Shown piece by piece: positions 48,390-56,498 of a stretch of DNA of 64,000 bases. Location: contig CALVBN010000003.1 in the NCBI GenBank assembly GCA_944325785.1, positions 62,001-126,000 of the forward strand, read 5' to 3'. The DNA is from Candidatus Gastranaerophilales bacterium. Its GTDB lineage: Bacteria > Cyanobacteriota > Vampirovibrionia > Gastranaerophilales > Gastranaerophilaceae. The position numbers and the translations under genes are program-made. The notes below the pieces were generated by a model that searched no databases, had not been told where the DNA came from, and saw nothing but the letters and a program-made list of their open reading frames with translations. How positions within the stretch are numbered: position 1 is the first letter of the stretch; every line of letters begins with the position of its first letter.

Positions 48390-49011
48390 CAACTACTTCC
48401 TGTTTTAATAATTCTTTTTTAATTTTATCAAGTGCATTCTGTATAATTCTTGAAATTCTTGACTGTGAGATATTAAATTCTACAGCAATATCCTTGAGCT
48501 TTTTATCATAAAAATATTTTGCCTCTATTAAATCCTGCTCCCTCTGAGAAAGCTTTTTCATTGCTTCACAGATTCGGTTCTTTAATTCAACGATTTCCGC
48601 CTTCTCCTCCGGCGTTCTTCTTGAATCTTTAATTATAGTAGGATTTTCGGCATCAGCCATCTCTTCTATAGAAAGAATCGTCTTATATACAGCGTCCTTT
48701 ATTTTCTCCTGTTCGGAAGTTTCTTGATTTTTCATCACATACCATTTGTATCTTCTGCGCATTTCATTTCTGATTGCCCATTTTATCGCTTTTGTAAGGT
48801 ATGCAGTATTGTATAAATCTTTATTTTTAGAATTATTTACAAGGTAATAGACAGTATAATTTGCAAGGGCAATAACTTCCGAAAGTTCTATTAGACCAAG
48901 ATTAGAGAATTTTTTGAACTCCACCTTTGATATAGTTTCAATTAAATCTTTATATTGAGAAAGATTAGCCCGTCCTGCCCTCTCTCTGTTTATATTGTCT
49001 AAATCATTCAT
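48373..49011 (-). CDS. Sigma-70 family factor (FliA/WhiG-like size)
   Basis: The 212-residue protein has a region 2-like segment ([21 protein letters not shown]) and a clear region 4, [41 protein letters not shown], whose HTH binds the -35 box. It is shorter than FliA and region 3 is degenerate, so the sigma-28 assignment is only a possibility given the flagellin gene in the window. TG-A-TATATT stands 7 nt before its ATG, so the message is likely leaderless. It is followed by gcvPB with an overlap. Confidence 0.82.
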   Translation of the reverse strand: MNDLDNINRERAGRANLSQYKDLIETISKVEFKKFSNLGLIELSEVIALANYTVYYLVNNSKNKDLYNTAYLTKAIKWAIRNEMRRRYKWYVMKNQETSEQEKIKDAVYKTILSIEEMADAENPTIIKDSRRTPEEKAEIVELKNRICEAMKKLSQREQDLIEAKYFYDKKLKDIAVEFNISQSRISRIIQNALDKIKKELLKQEVVDEDNI

Positions 49012-49018
49012 ATCATAT

Positions 49019-49029
49019 AATATATCAGA
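49019..49029 (-). promoter_or_regulatory. Extended -10 promoter of a leaderless sigma factor gene
   Basis: On the minus strand TG-A-TATATT is followed by ATATGAT and the ATG at 49011. The same TGATATATTAT string precedes the gene at 63715. No Shine-Dalgarno sequence is present. Confidence 0.55.
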
Positions 49030-49114
49030 AACAGATATACAATTGCAAGGATGGTTCTAAATTTACAATTAATTTAAAGCATGCTACAATGGAACTAAAG
49101 AGAGGGTAAAAGAA

Positions 49115-49624
49115 ATGAGATATTTAAAATATATTAAATCTGTTTGTTTAATAGCATTGAGCGCATCATTACTTACAACAAGCGCAATCTGTATTGAAAA
49201 AGCTTCCGCTCAGCCGGCTTCTGCTCCGGCACAGCAGACTGCTAAAACAGTACAGGTTTTTCAGGTTGCTCCACTCAGCGTAGTTAATGCACCGGAGAGC
49301 TATTTAAACAAAACAGTGCTGATGAAAGCTAAATTTGACAAGTTCTCTACCTTGGGACTTGATTACAAACCGGCATTCAGATCTTCAGACAACTACATTT
49401 CGTTTTTAATCAAGCGCGACGATACAACGCACGACATACCGCTGTCTGAAATGAAATTATTCCTAAAACGCGAGGATGCCGAAAAATTTATTGATTTAAA
49501 AACCAATGACGAAATAGAAATAAAAGGTGTTGTATTTTCGGATGCTTTAGGCGATGCTTGGGTTGATGTAAAACAGCTGACAATAACAAAAAAAGCACCG
49601 GATACAGAAACAGGAGTTAAGTAA
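49115..49624 (+). CDS. Secreted OB-fold-like hypothetical protein
   Basis: The 169 residues start with a signal peptide (YIKSVCLIALSASLLTTSAI, cleaved near Ala-Ser-Ala, ~33). An Ala/Pro/Gln-rich linker (AQPASAPAQQTAK) follows. The domain from ~50 has NAPESYLNKTVLMKAKFDKFST and NDEIEIKGVVFSDALGDAWVDVKQLTI, the strand order of a periplasmic OB-fold (compare NirD/DUF-type anti-codon-like OB domains). It lies 3 nt before the GH57 gene, so it is co-transcribed with it and may bind glucan or cell-wall material, which is inference. AGAGAGGG is the ribosome site. Confidence 0.75.
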   Translation: MRYLKYIKSVCLIALSASLLTTSAICIEKASAQPASAPAQQTAKTVQVFQVAPLSVVNAPESYLNKTVLMKAKFDKFSTLGLDYKPAFRSSDNYISFLIKRDDTTHDIPLSEMKLFLKREDAEKFIDLKTNDEIEIKGVVFSDALGDAWVDVKQLTITKKAPDTETGVK

Positions 49625-49627
49625 ACA

Positions 49628-52144
49628 ATGCCAGAAAAAGAAGAAAAAAAAGATAATGAGAATAATAAAGTTTTTCTAACAATACACGGACACTTTTACC
49701 AGCCCCCGAGGGAAAACCCCTGGCTTGAAGCTATAGAACAGCAGGACAGCGCCTTGCCGTTTCATGATTGGAATGAACGGGTTAACGCCGAATGCTACAA
49801 TCCAAACTCTGTTTCTAAAATTGTTGATTCAAAAAATAAAATATTAAATGTTGTTAACAACTATGAATATATAAGCTATAACTTCGGTCCGACACTGCTG
49901 TATTGGATGGAAGAGTATGCGCCTCTTACATATGAAAGAATTATAAAAGCGGATATAAACTCAAGAAAAATGCATTCCGGCCACGGCAACGCGATTGCAC
50001 AGGTATATAACCATATGATTATGCCCCTTGCAAATGAACGCGACAAGCAGACACAGGTAAAATGGGGAATTAAAGATTTTGAATACCGCTTTGGAAGAAA
50101 ACCGGAAGGCATCTGGCTTGCGGAAACCGCCGTTGATGATGACACTCTGCGTGTTCTTGTAGAAAATGATATTAAATTTACAATACTCTCTCCGTATCAA
50201 GCCCAGAGAATAAGAAAAGCCGGCGAAAAGAACTGGCAGGACGTAAGCTGGGGAAATATTGATCCTGCACGTTCATACAGATATTATATTAAATCAGCAC
50301 CAGGCAAGTTTATTGATTTATTCTTTTATGATGGTGCAATATCCCGTTCAGTCGCTTTTGATGAATTGCTGACCGACGGAACAAAGTTTGTTAACAGGCT
50401 AAAAGACGGGATTTCAGATTTAAGAAACTACCCTCAGCTTGTACACATTGCAACAGACGGCGAGAGCTACGGACACCACACAAAATTTGGAGATATGGCT
50501 CTTGCGTACGCGTTAAAAATAAAAGTAGAGGATGAAGGCTTTACAATAACAAATTATGCGGAATATCTTGAAAAATACAGAAGCGACTGGGAAGTAGAAA
50601 TTAAACCGGTTTCTTCCTGGAGCTGTTTCCACGGCGTCGGCAGATGGTGTGAGGACTGCGGGTGCTCGACAGGCGGACACCCGGGCTGGAACCAGAAATG
50701 GAGAAAACCGCTCAGAAATGCTCTTGACTTTTTGAGAGACGAAATGACTGCTCTTTATCAAAAACAGGGTAAAAAATACTTCAAAAATCCAAAAGAGGCA
50801 AGAGATAACTACATAAGCGTTATTCTCGACCGAAGCGACATAAGCGTTAAAAATTATCAAGAAGAATATTTTCTGCCGAATTTAGATGATGATCAAAAAG
50901 TTAAAGCAATGGAACTTCTTGAAATCCAGCGCCAGGCAATGCTCATGTACACAAGCTGCGGATGGTTTTTCTCCGAAATATCCGGAATTGAAACCGTACA
51001 AATTATGAAATACGCAGCAAGAGTTATGCAGCTGGCTAAATCTTTCTTGAAAAAAGATTTGGAAACTCCGTTTCTTGAAATTCTAAAAGAAGCGCAAAGC
51101 AATTTGCCGGAATTTGGCACAGGCAAGGATGTTTTCGAAAAATTCGTTAAGCCGTCCGTTGTTACAGCCAAACAAATTGTAAGCTTGTGGGCGGTATCAT
51201 CTCTTTATACAGACATTGAGGACGAAGAAAACGTATACTGCTACAAGATTAAAAAGCATTCTTATAAAAGTGTCACTAAGGGCAATTCTAAGCTCATAAC
51301 CGGACATATTGAAGTAGAGTCAAAAATTACACTGGAAAAATCAAACATGATTTTTGCCCTGCTTCAATTCTCAACAGGTGACTTCCAATGCGCGATAAAA
51401 GAATACTGCACGGATGATGATTTCCTTGATACTCAAAAAGAGTTAATAAGGACATATCTGGTATCACCGCTTACAGAGATTATAAGAAGCATTGACAGCT
51501 ACTTTGGCTCCGAATACTTTACGTTAAAAGATATATTTATTGAAGAAAGGCGTAAAATCCTTCAAACAATGCTCAAAGGTAAATTACAAATATTCTCTAA
51601 TACATATGAAGCAATGTATAACGAAGGCAAAGGATCTATATACCAGATGCAGACACTCGGGCTGGAAATACCGGAAGAATTCAAGATTTCTGCCCAGTAT
51701 GTACTTACAAAACAGTTTAATGACCTGTTCATAGACTCCCGCGGACTTTTAGACAGCGATATAATACAACAGGCATCTGATATAAACTTTGAGGCAAAAA
51801 GAATCGGCATAGAAATCGACAAAACACCGACTTCAAAGATTTTCAGCAAAAAAATTGCTCAAAATATAAACAGATTGTCATATGCTCTTGATTTACAGCA
51901 GGTTGATGCAACACTTGAGCTTTTAGACAGTATTGCCAAGCTTGAAATAAAGGTTGATATTGCCGAAGCTCAGAGCTATTATTTCTCAAAAATTGTTACC
52001 AATATCGGAGAATTAATTCAAAAAATAAGCTGCCAGGCTGACAGAGATCTGCTTGTAATGCTGTTTGAAATCGGCGAAAACCTAAATATCAACATGGACT
52101 ATTACAAACAGATGTTCAATAAAGCACTCGTCGCAAAAAAATAA
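49628..52144 (+). CDS. Glycoside hydrolase family 57 protein with DUF3536
   Basis: The 838-residue cytoplasmic enzyme opens with LTIHGHFYQPPRENPWLEAI, the GH57 conserved region 1. EGIWLAETAVDDDTLRVL (~160) has the catalytic nucleophile Glu of GH57 and HIATDGESYGHHTKFGDMAL (~276) the acid/base Asp region. The C-terminal ~400 residues are the DUF3536 helical part (YISVILDRSDISVKNYQEEYF onward). Such proteins are common in cyanobacteria and act on alpha-glucan such as glycogen, as amylase or branching enzyme; specificity is not clear. It follows the OB-like protein gene by 3 nt. Confidence 0.92.
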   Translation: MPEKEEKKDNENNKVFLTIHGHFYQPPRENPWLEAIEQQDSALPFHDWNERVNAECYNPNSVSKIVDSKNKILNVVNNYEYISYNFGPTLLYWMEEYAPLTYERIIKADINSRKMHSGHGNAIAQVYNHMIMPLANERDKQTQVKWGIKDFEYRFGRKPEGIWLAETAVDDDTLRVLVENDIKFTILSPYQAQRIRKAGEKNWQDVSWGNIDPARSYRYYIKSAPGKFIDLFFYDGAISRSVAFDELLTDGTKFVNRLKDGISDLRNYPQLVHIATDGESYGHHTKFGDMALAYALKIKVEDEGFTITNYAEYLEKYRSDWEVEIKPVSSWSCFHGVGRWCEDCGCSTGGHPGWNQKWRKPLRNALDFLRDEMTALYQKQGKKYFKNPKEARDNYISVILDRSDISVKNYQEEYFLPNLDDDQKVKAMELLEIQRQAMLMYTSCGWFFSEISGIETVQIMKYAARVMQLAKSFLKKDLETPFLEILKEAQSNLPEFGTGKDVFEKFVKPSVVTAKQIVSLWAVSSLYTDIEDEENVYCYKIKKHSYKSVTKGNSKLITGHIEVESKITLEKSNMIFALLQFSTGDFQCAIKEYCTDDDFLDTQKELIRTYLVSPLTEIIRSIDSYFGSEYFTLKDIFIEERRKILQTMLKGKLQIFSNTYEAMYNEGKGSIYQMQTLGLEIPEEFKISAQYVLTKQFNDLFIDSRGLLDSDIIQQASDINFEAKRIGIEIDKTPTSKIFSKKIAQNINRLSYALDLQQVDATLELLDSIAKLEIKVDIAEAQSYYFSKIVTNIGELIQKISCQADRDLLVMLFEIGENLNINMDYYKQMFNKALVAKK

Positions 52145-52295
52145 AATAGTGTTATAGCTGAGTTTCACTGCAATAATTTGTTTTATTGTCAGCTTATAAG
52201 TTATTGTTTGATTTCACACAACCTAGAGATTATAATGGCGAATGGAGCTTATTTAAGGATTTTAAGTAATTTAAGTAATTGCCACAATAAATCCT

Positions 52296-52333
52296 TTATA
52301 ACCACTATTCACTATTCACTCTTCACGACTCAC
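52296..52333. repeat. TTATAACCAC + four N3TCAC heptamers, copy 3
   Basis: TTATAACCAC (52296-52305) then TATTCAC, TATTCAC, TCTTCAC and GACTCAC. It lies between the GH57 gene and lpxA. Confidence 0.75.
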
Positions 52334-52428
52334 AAACTTATAAAGGTAAAGATTATATAAATATTTCGGGGAAATCCGTATTTTTATACTATACTTGAGT
52401 TGTAGTGATAGTATATGGAGAAAGAGGA

Positions 52429-53259
52429 ATGACAAATACTTTATTGGAAAAAACAGGTTCAATCCACCCGTCAGCAGTGATTCACCCGTCTGCTGAGATT
52501 GCCGAAGGTGTTACAATCGGACCAAATGTTGTTATCGGAGAAGGGGTAAAAATCGGCAAAGGTACAAGAGTTATTGCAAATGCTTATATTGAGTTTGCAG
52601 AAATAGGCGAAGGATGTACAATTTCTCCATTCTCTACTATAGGTTCTGAACCGCAGGACTTGGGCTACAAAGGCGAACCGACAAAAGTTGTTATAGGAAA
52701 CGGCACTATTATAAAAGAAAATGTAACAATACACAGGGGAGCTGCATGCGGAGATTTTACAACCAGAATAGGTAACAAATGTTTATTAATGGTCGGCTCA
52801 CACATCGCACATAACTGTGTTCTTGAAGATGAAGTTATTCTGGCAAATCTTGTAACATTAGGCGGACATGTTCATGTCGGCTTTGGCGCATTCGTAGGCG
52901 GAATGAGCGTTTTCCATCAGAATATAAGAATAGGCTCAATGGCTATTATAAGCGGATTTTCTGCTTCAAGACAAGATATTCTTCCATACTCAAAAGGTGA
53001 AGGCAGACCGCCGGTTCCGCGCGGATTGAATGTCATTGCGATGAAAAGACGCGGTGTTTCTCAAGAAGTCAGAACCGCAACAAATGAAGCCTTTAAATTA
53101 TTAATATCAGAAGAGTTAAATACAACACAGGCTATAGAAAAAATCAAAGCAGAAATACCTATGAATGAATATATTGAAAACATGATTGAATTTATCCAGA
53201 CATCTAAAAGAGGTGTTCTTTTAAAAACACACAAATCCGGATATCAATCACTAGAATAA
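52429..53259 (+). CDS. lpxA: UDP-N-acetylglucosamine acyltransferase
   Basis: This is the first enzyme of lipid A synthesis; it moves a 3-hydroxyacyl group from ACP to UDP-GlcNAc in the cytoplasm. The start is ATG 52429 with GGAG and GAGG upstream. The 276 residues have a left-handed beta-helix of hexapeptide repeats (IHPSAVIHPSAEIAEGVTIG, then VVIGEGVKIGKGTRV). The catalytic His is in LMVGSHIAHNC (~126). EPQDLGYKGEPT and HVGFGAFVGGMSVFHQ are LpxA-specific loops, with GLNVIAMKRRG before the helical C-terminus. It shows that the cell makes lipopolysaccharide or at least lipid A. No other lpx gene is nearby; a strong terminator follows. Confidence 0.95.
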   Translation: MTNTLLEKTGSIHPSAVIHPSAEIAEGVTIGPNVVIGEGVKIGKGTRVIANAYIEFAEIGEGCTISPFSTIGSEPQDLGYKGEPTKVVIGNGTIIKENVTIHRGAACGDFTTRIGNKCLLMVGSHIAHNCVLEDEVILANLVTLGGHVHVGFGAFVGGMSVFHQNIRIGSMAIISGFSASRQDILPYSKGEGRPPVPRGLNVIAMKRRGVSQEVRTATNEAFKLLISEELNTTQAIEKIKAEIPMNEYIENMIEFIQTSKRGVLLKTHKSGYQSLE

Positions 53260-53270
53260 ACAAAAAACAA

Positions 53271-53309
53271 ATAAGAAGGAGGCTGAATTTTATTCAGCCT
53301 CCTTCTTAT
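53271..53309 (+). terminator. Terminator after lpxA
   Basis: An 18-bp perfect stem, arms 53271-53288 and 53292-53309 (core AAGGAGGCTGAAT/ATTCAGCCTCCTT), closes a TTT loop. T-rich sequence follows. Confidence 0.9.
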
Positions 53310-53487
53310 TATATGCACGAATCTATGCATGACAAAAAAATTTTTGCATAAAGGGTAATAATTACAATTATTAATTTCTCATGTGTTTTTATTCCATATG
53401 TTAAGTTTTGTAAAGCACAAAAACCCCTATTTTTACAAGACTTTCACCTCCTTTATAAAATCTTAAAAAAATATTTATCTCCACTGC
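53310..53487. other. Gene-free AT-rich stretch upstream of the small RNA candidate
   Basis: No frame is supported. TTTCACCTCCTTTATA near 53445-53460 is, on the minus strand, an ideal AAAGGAGGTGA ribosome site, but only a 4-codon frame follows it. Otherwise nothing was recognised. Confidence 0.4.
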
Positions 53488-53517
53488 TTGACATTAATTT
53501 CTTATGTGCAATAATAT
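53488..53517 (+). promoter_or_regulatory. Strong promoter without a following gene
   Basis: TTGACA (53488-53493), 18 bp, TAATAT (53512-53517). Transcription should start near 53524. The nearest plausible coding start is ATG 53708, which has its own -10 box. Confidence 0.65.
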
Positions 53518-53523
53518 AAATAC

Positions 53524-53664
53524 ACACTTTAAGTGTAGCCGAAACACTAAATAGCAAAAATATACCCCAAAATCATATAAACTCCTAGATAATAAACACT
53601 AAAAAGACCATTAGGATGCAGAAAACAAAACCCACTCGAGACACACACCGGGTGGTTTTTTTTA
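53524..53664 (+). ncRNA. Candidate small RNA (~140 nt)
   Basis: A near-consensus promoter starts a transcript near 53524 that ends at a hairpin with eight T (arms around ACCCACTCG and CGGGTGGT, 53630-53656; T run 53657-53664). The 5' end can form ACACTT-T-AAGTGT (53523-53536). No frame with a ribosome site lies inside. Length and setting would suit an sRNA or a 6S-like RNA, but no known family was recognised. Position of the ends is estimated from the promoter and terminator. Confidence 0.55.
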
Positions 53665-53695
53665 TGCCGGCATCTTTGAAAAAGTTTTAGGGTTG

Positions 53696-53701
53696 TATAA
53701 T
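53696..53701 (+). promoter_or_regulatory. -10 box of a leaderless EamA transporter gene
   Basis: TATAAT (53696-53701) is 6 nt before the ATG at 53708, with no Shine-Dalgarno sequence. Confidence 0.6.
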
Positions 53702-53707
53702 AGAAAT

Positions 53708-54526
53708 ATGTTAATTACCTGCTTCGGTGTTTTAATAAGAATATTATCAAACTCTTATCTTAATGTTTTTCAAAAAATTTTGACAAACAAAGGACAGAGT
53801 TCATCCGTTGTGAATTTCTATACTTATTTGGGCTTGAGTATTCTAAGCTTAAGCTTTTTTAAAACATGTTCAATAGAACTTCTTCCTCTGGTATTATTAA
53901 TGGGGCTTTTAGGAGCTTTAGGGAATTATTTTATAATAAAAGCTCTTTCTATCGGAGAACTTTCTGCTCTTGCGCCGGTTAATTCTTATAAACCGATTGT
54001 AGCTCTGGTTATAGGACTGATTTTCTTAAAAGAAATCCCTTCTGCTGAAGCTCTGCTTGGAATAATATTAATTATTGCAGGAACATACTTTATTCTGGAT
54101 ACAAAAGGGTATATAATAAACCGCAGGGCTTTATTCTACAGAGGATTGGCGCTTCTTTTTTCTGCATCGGAAGCAGTTGTTATAAAAAAATTAATTTTAA
54201 TAACGGGTGTTACAACATCTTTCGCGCTATGGGCTTTTGCAGGACTGTTTTTTTCTTTTATACTGCTAATTTTTTCTAAGAATAAGCCGGTAATAAAGTC
54301 ATATAAATATCAGATTTTGTTAATACTATCCGTAGGACTGATGCAATACGCAACAAATTTTGTATTCTCCAAAATGAATGTTTCATACGCTCTGGCGCTT
54401 TTCCAGCTCTCAACCATACTAAGCGTTTTTCTGGGGGTAAATATATTTAATGAAACAAATATAAAGAGAAAGCTTATAGGTTCAATTATAATGACTGCCG
54501 GTGCCGTAATAATAGTTTTGGGATAA
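53708..54526 (+). CDS. EamA/DMT-family transporter
   Basis: The 272 residues from ATG 53708 make about ten membrane helices in two similar halves, the layout of drug/metabolite exporters of the EamA type. The end of each half carries the typical signature: ALAPVNSYKPIVALVIGLIFLKE (read in pieces, ~80-100) and SYALALFQLSTILSVFLGVNIFNE, with the conserved final Glu. The substrate is unknown. A TTG at 53693 is in frame, but it lies upstream of the -10 box. Confidence 0.88.
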   Translation: MLITCFGVLIRILSNSYLNVFQKILTNKGQSSSVVNFYTYLGLSILSLSFFKTCSIELLPLVLLMGLLGALGNYFIIKALSIGELSALAPVNSYKPIVALVIGLIFLKEIPSAEALLGIILIIAGTYFILDTKGYIINRRALFYRGLALLFSASEAVVIKKLILITGVTTSFALWAFAGLFFSFILLIFSKNKPVIKSYKYQILLILSVGLMQYATNFVFSKMNVSYALALFQLSTILSVFLGVNIFNETNIKRKLIGSIIMTAGAVIIVLG

Positions 54527-54549
54527 ATACTTTATACTGCTCTGTCTTA

Positions 54550-55095
54550 TCAATATTTAAAACAGTTCTCATCATGGTCGTCCACAATTCCTATTGCCTG
54601 CAGGTATGAATAAATTATAACAGTACCAACATATTTCATTCCGCGTTTTTTTAAATCTTTTGAAATTTTATCTGACAGGGGAGTGCTGGCGGGTAAAGCT
54701 TCGTTTGACTTCCTTTTAATAATTTTATTATCTGTATAACTCCAAATATAATTAGAAAACGAACCAAATTCTTTTTGTATCTCAATAAAAATTTTCGCAT
54801 TATTTATTGCTGCGTTTATTTTCCCGCGGCTGCGTATAATTTTTTCGTTATTTAACAGTTCTGTCACTTTCTTTTCATCATACTTAGATACTTTTATTAC
54901 ATCAAAGTCGTCAAAAGCTTCTCTAAAAGCTTCGCGTTTTTTTAAAACAGTAATCCACGATAAGCCGGCTTGAAAAGATTCCAGAATTAGAAGTTCAAAA
55001 AGTTCCTTATCATCATATTTAGGAATTCCCCATTCTTCATCATGGTATTTTACATATATCTCTGATTTTTCATCTACCCAAAAACATCTTTTCAT
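54550..55095 (-). CDS. tag: DNA-3-methyladenine glycosylase I
   Basis: This base-excision enzyme removes 3-methyladenine from alkylated DNA. The 181 residues show RCFWVDEKSEIYVKYHDEEWG at the start (C.W......Y..YHD.EWG), LLILESFQAGLSWITVLKKR (~30) with the conserved catalytic-pocket Glu and Trp, and the C-terminal MKYVGTVIIYSYLQAIGIVDDHDENCF with the His-Cys end that binds zinc in Tag. It overlaps the rbgA stop by 4 nt (ATGA), so the two are translated in series. Confidence 0.94.
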   Translation of the reverse strand: MKRCFWVDEKSEIYVKYHDEEWGIPKYDDKELFELLILESFQAGLSWITVLKKREAFREAFDDFDVIKVSKYDEKKVTELLNNEKIIRSRGKINAAINNAKIFIEIQKEFGSFSNYIWSYTDNKIIKRKSNEALPASTPLSDKISKDLKKRGMKYVGTVIIYSYLQAIGIVDDHDENCFKY

Positions 55096-55934
55096 TGCGG
55101 TAACTCATCCAATATAAATAAGCCTAAACGTCCTTCTCGAAAATCCTTTAATACATATATTGCAGTACGTTCTGTATCTGGCTGTTCACCTTTTATTATC
55201 CAATTTCTGTTTAAAGCAATATTTTCTAGTGTTAAATCATCCGTTTTGTAGTACTCTCTCACAAAACTATTATCTTTTAGCATATCAAGCAGAGCTTTTG
55301 CCACAGGTTCCGGAGAATACGCATTTTCTGATACAGAACTCACAAACGCCAGCTTAACAGCCTGTTCTTGATTATCCTGTCTTGTCGGAATTATTCCGGG
55401 AGTATCTAACAAATCCAGCTTGGGATTAATCCTTACCCACTGCTGCTGCCTTGTAACCCCCGCTTTTGCGCCGATTTTTGTTTTGGAAGATTTTGTAAGT
55501 TTGTTAATAACACTTGATTTTCCGACATTCGGCATTCCAACAACCATGGCTCTGGCTGGACGTCTTAATAAACCTTTTGCCATAAGTGCCTGTATTTTGG
55601 GTTCACTCAACTCTACTGCAGTTTTGACAACCGCAGTTAAATCTTTTGCACCTTTTGCTTCTGTAACAATAACAGGGCAGCCGGTTGTTTTCTTTAAATA
55701 CTCAACCCATTTTAAAAGTTCATTTTTATCTGTTAAATCAGCTTTATTCAACAAAAGAAGCCTTGGTTTTTCGCCCAAGAGCTTCTCTATGTTTGCATAA
55801 CTGCTTGATAAGGGTAATCTACTGTCACGTACCTCTATAATCACATCAACAAGATTGAGTTTTTCTTTCAGCTGGCGTTCTGCCTTAGCAATGTGACCGG
55901 GATACCAGTGAATGTGCAATTTTTCTTTAGCCAT
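55092..55934 (-). CDS. rbgA: Ribosome biogenesis GTPase (RbgA/YlqF)
   Basis: This circularly permuted GTPase helps late 50S subunit assembly. The start is the second of two ATG codons (55934), behind AGAGGGAAG. The 280 residues have G4 LLNKADLTDK (~58) before G1 GMPNVGKSSVINKL (~125) and G3 DTPGIIP (~170), the hallmark order. HWYPGHIAKAERQLKEKL is the RbgA N-terminal motif with the catalytic His. Location just after rplS (L19, 21-nt gap) fits a role in ribosome assembly. Confidence 0.94.
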   Translation of the reverse strand: MAKEKLHIHWYPGHIAKAERQLKEKLNLVDVIIEVRDSRLPLSSSYANIEKLLGEKPRLLLLNKADLTDKNELLKWVEYLKKTTGCPVIVTEAKGAKDLTAVVKTAVELSEPKIQALMAKGLLRRPARAMVVGMPNVGKSSVINKLTKSSKTKIGAKAGVTRQQQWVRINPKLDLLDTPGIIPTRQDNQEQAVKLAFVSSVSENAYSPEPVAKALLDMLKDNSFVREYYKTDDLTLENIALNRNWIIKGEQPDTERTAIYVLKDFREGRLGLFILDELPQ

Positions 55935-55955
55935 CACTTCCCTCTAACATATACC

Positions 55956-56309
55956 CTATCTTTTTTCAATTTTTTCCTTAATACGTGTAGCTTTACCGGA
56001 ACGTTCTCTCAAATAGTATAATTTAGCGCGTTTTACATCACCTTTTCTTTGAACAGTGATTTTTTCAATACGCGGAGAATATACTAAGAATACACGTTCA
56101 ACACCAACACCCTGGAATACTTTTCTTACAGTAATAGTTTTATTGATGCCGGAACCGTGTTCTGCGATAATAGTACCTTCGTAAGCCTGTATTCTTTCTT
56201 TGTTACCTTCTACGATTTTAACGAATACTCTAACTGTATCACCAGGGTTCATATCCGGTAATTCACGTTTAGTGTATTCAGATTCTAAATTCTTAATAAT
56301 AGGATTCAT
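55956..56309 (-). CDS. rplS: 50S ribosomal protein L19
   Basis: The 117-residue protein lies at the 30S-50S interface. It has the family motifs [28 protein letters not shown] (in pieces), [33 protein letters not shown] and [20 protein letters not shown] [27 protein letters not shown] is the ribosome site. It starts the rplS-rbgA-tag run; trmD and rpsP, often next to rplS, are not here. Confidence 0.97.
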   Translation of the reverse strand: MNPIIKNLESEYTKRELPDMNPGDTVRVFVKIVEGNKERIQAYEGTIIAEHGSGINKTITVRKVFQGVGVERVFLVYSPRIEKITVQRKGDVKRAKLYYLRERSGKATRIKEKIEKR

Positions 56310-56440
56310 TTTTGCTATTCCTTATATTTTGACTAACTTATACATTTTAACCTAATCATAAATAAAACAAAATCTAAATACAAGTAGTAGTTAAGTTTTT
56401 TAAAGAAATTGTTTACTTTTGTAACAATTTTTATTAGAAT

Positions 56441-56468
56441 AACAAAAAAATATATTTAGGGATTTTAG
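56441..56468 (+). promoter_or_regulatory. A/T-GGGATTTTAG upstream element, copy D
   Basis: AACAAAAAAATATATTTAGG then GATTTTAG, 31 nt before the ATG at 56499. It is a looser match to copies A-C and shares the CAAAAAA run, TTTAGGG and TTTTAG. Confidence 0.35.
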
Positions 56469-56498
56469 AATAACAGCCGATTTAAATGAAAGTTTTTT

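Noticed and set aside
52178..52360. 60-codon frame between the GH57 gene and lpxA
   Set aside because: It crosses the heptamer repeat and has no ribosome site or conserved look.
53445..53460. Ideal ribosome site on the minus strand (AAAGGAGGTGA), also an anti-Shine-Dalgarno-like string on the plus strand
   Set aside because: Only a 4-codon frame follows on the minus strand, and the string lies upstream of the small RNA promoter, so it would not be in that transcript.
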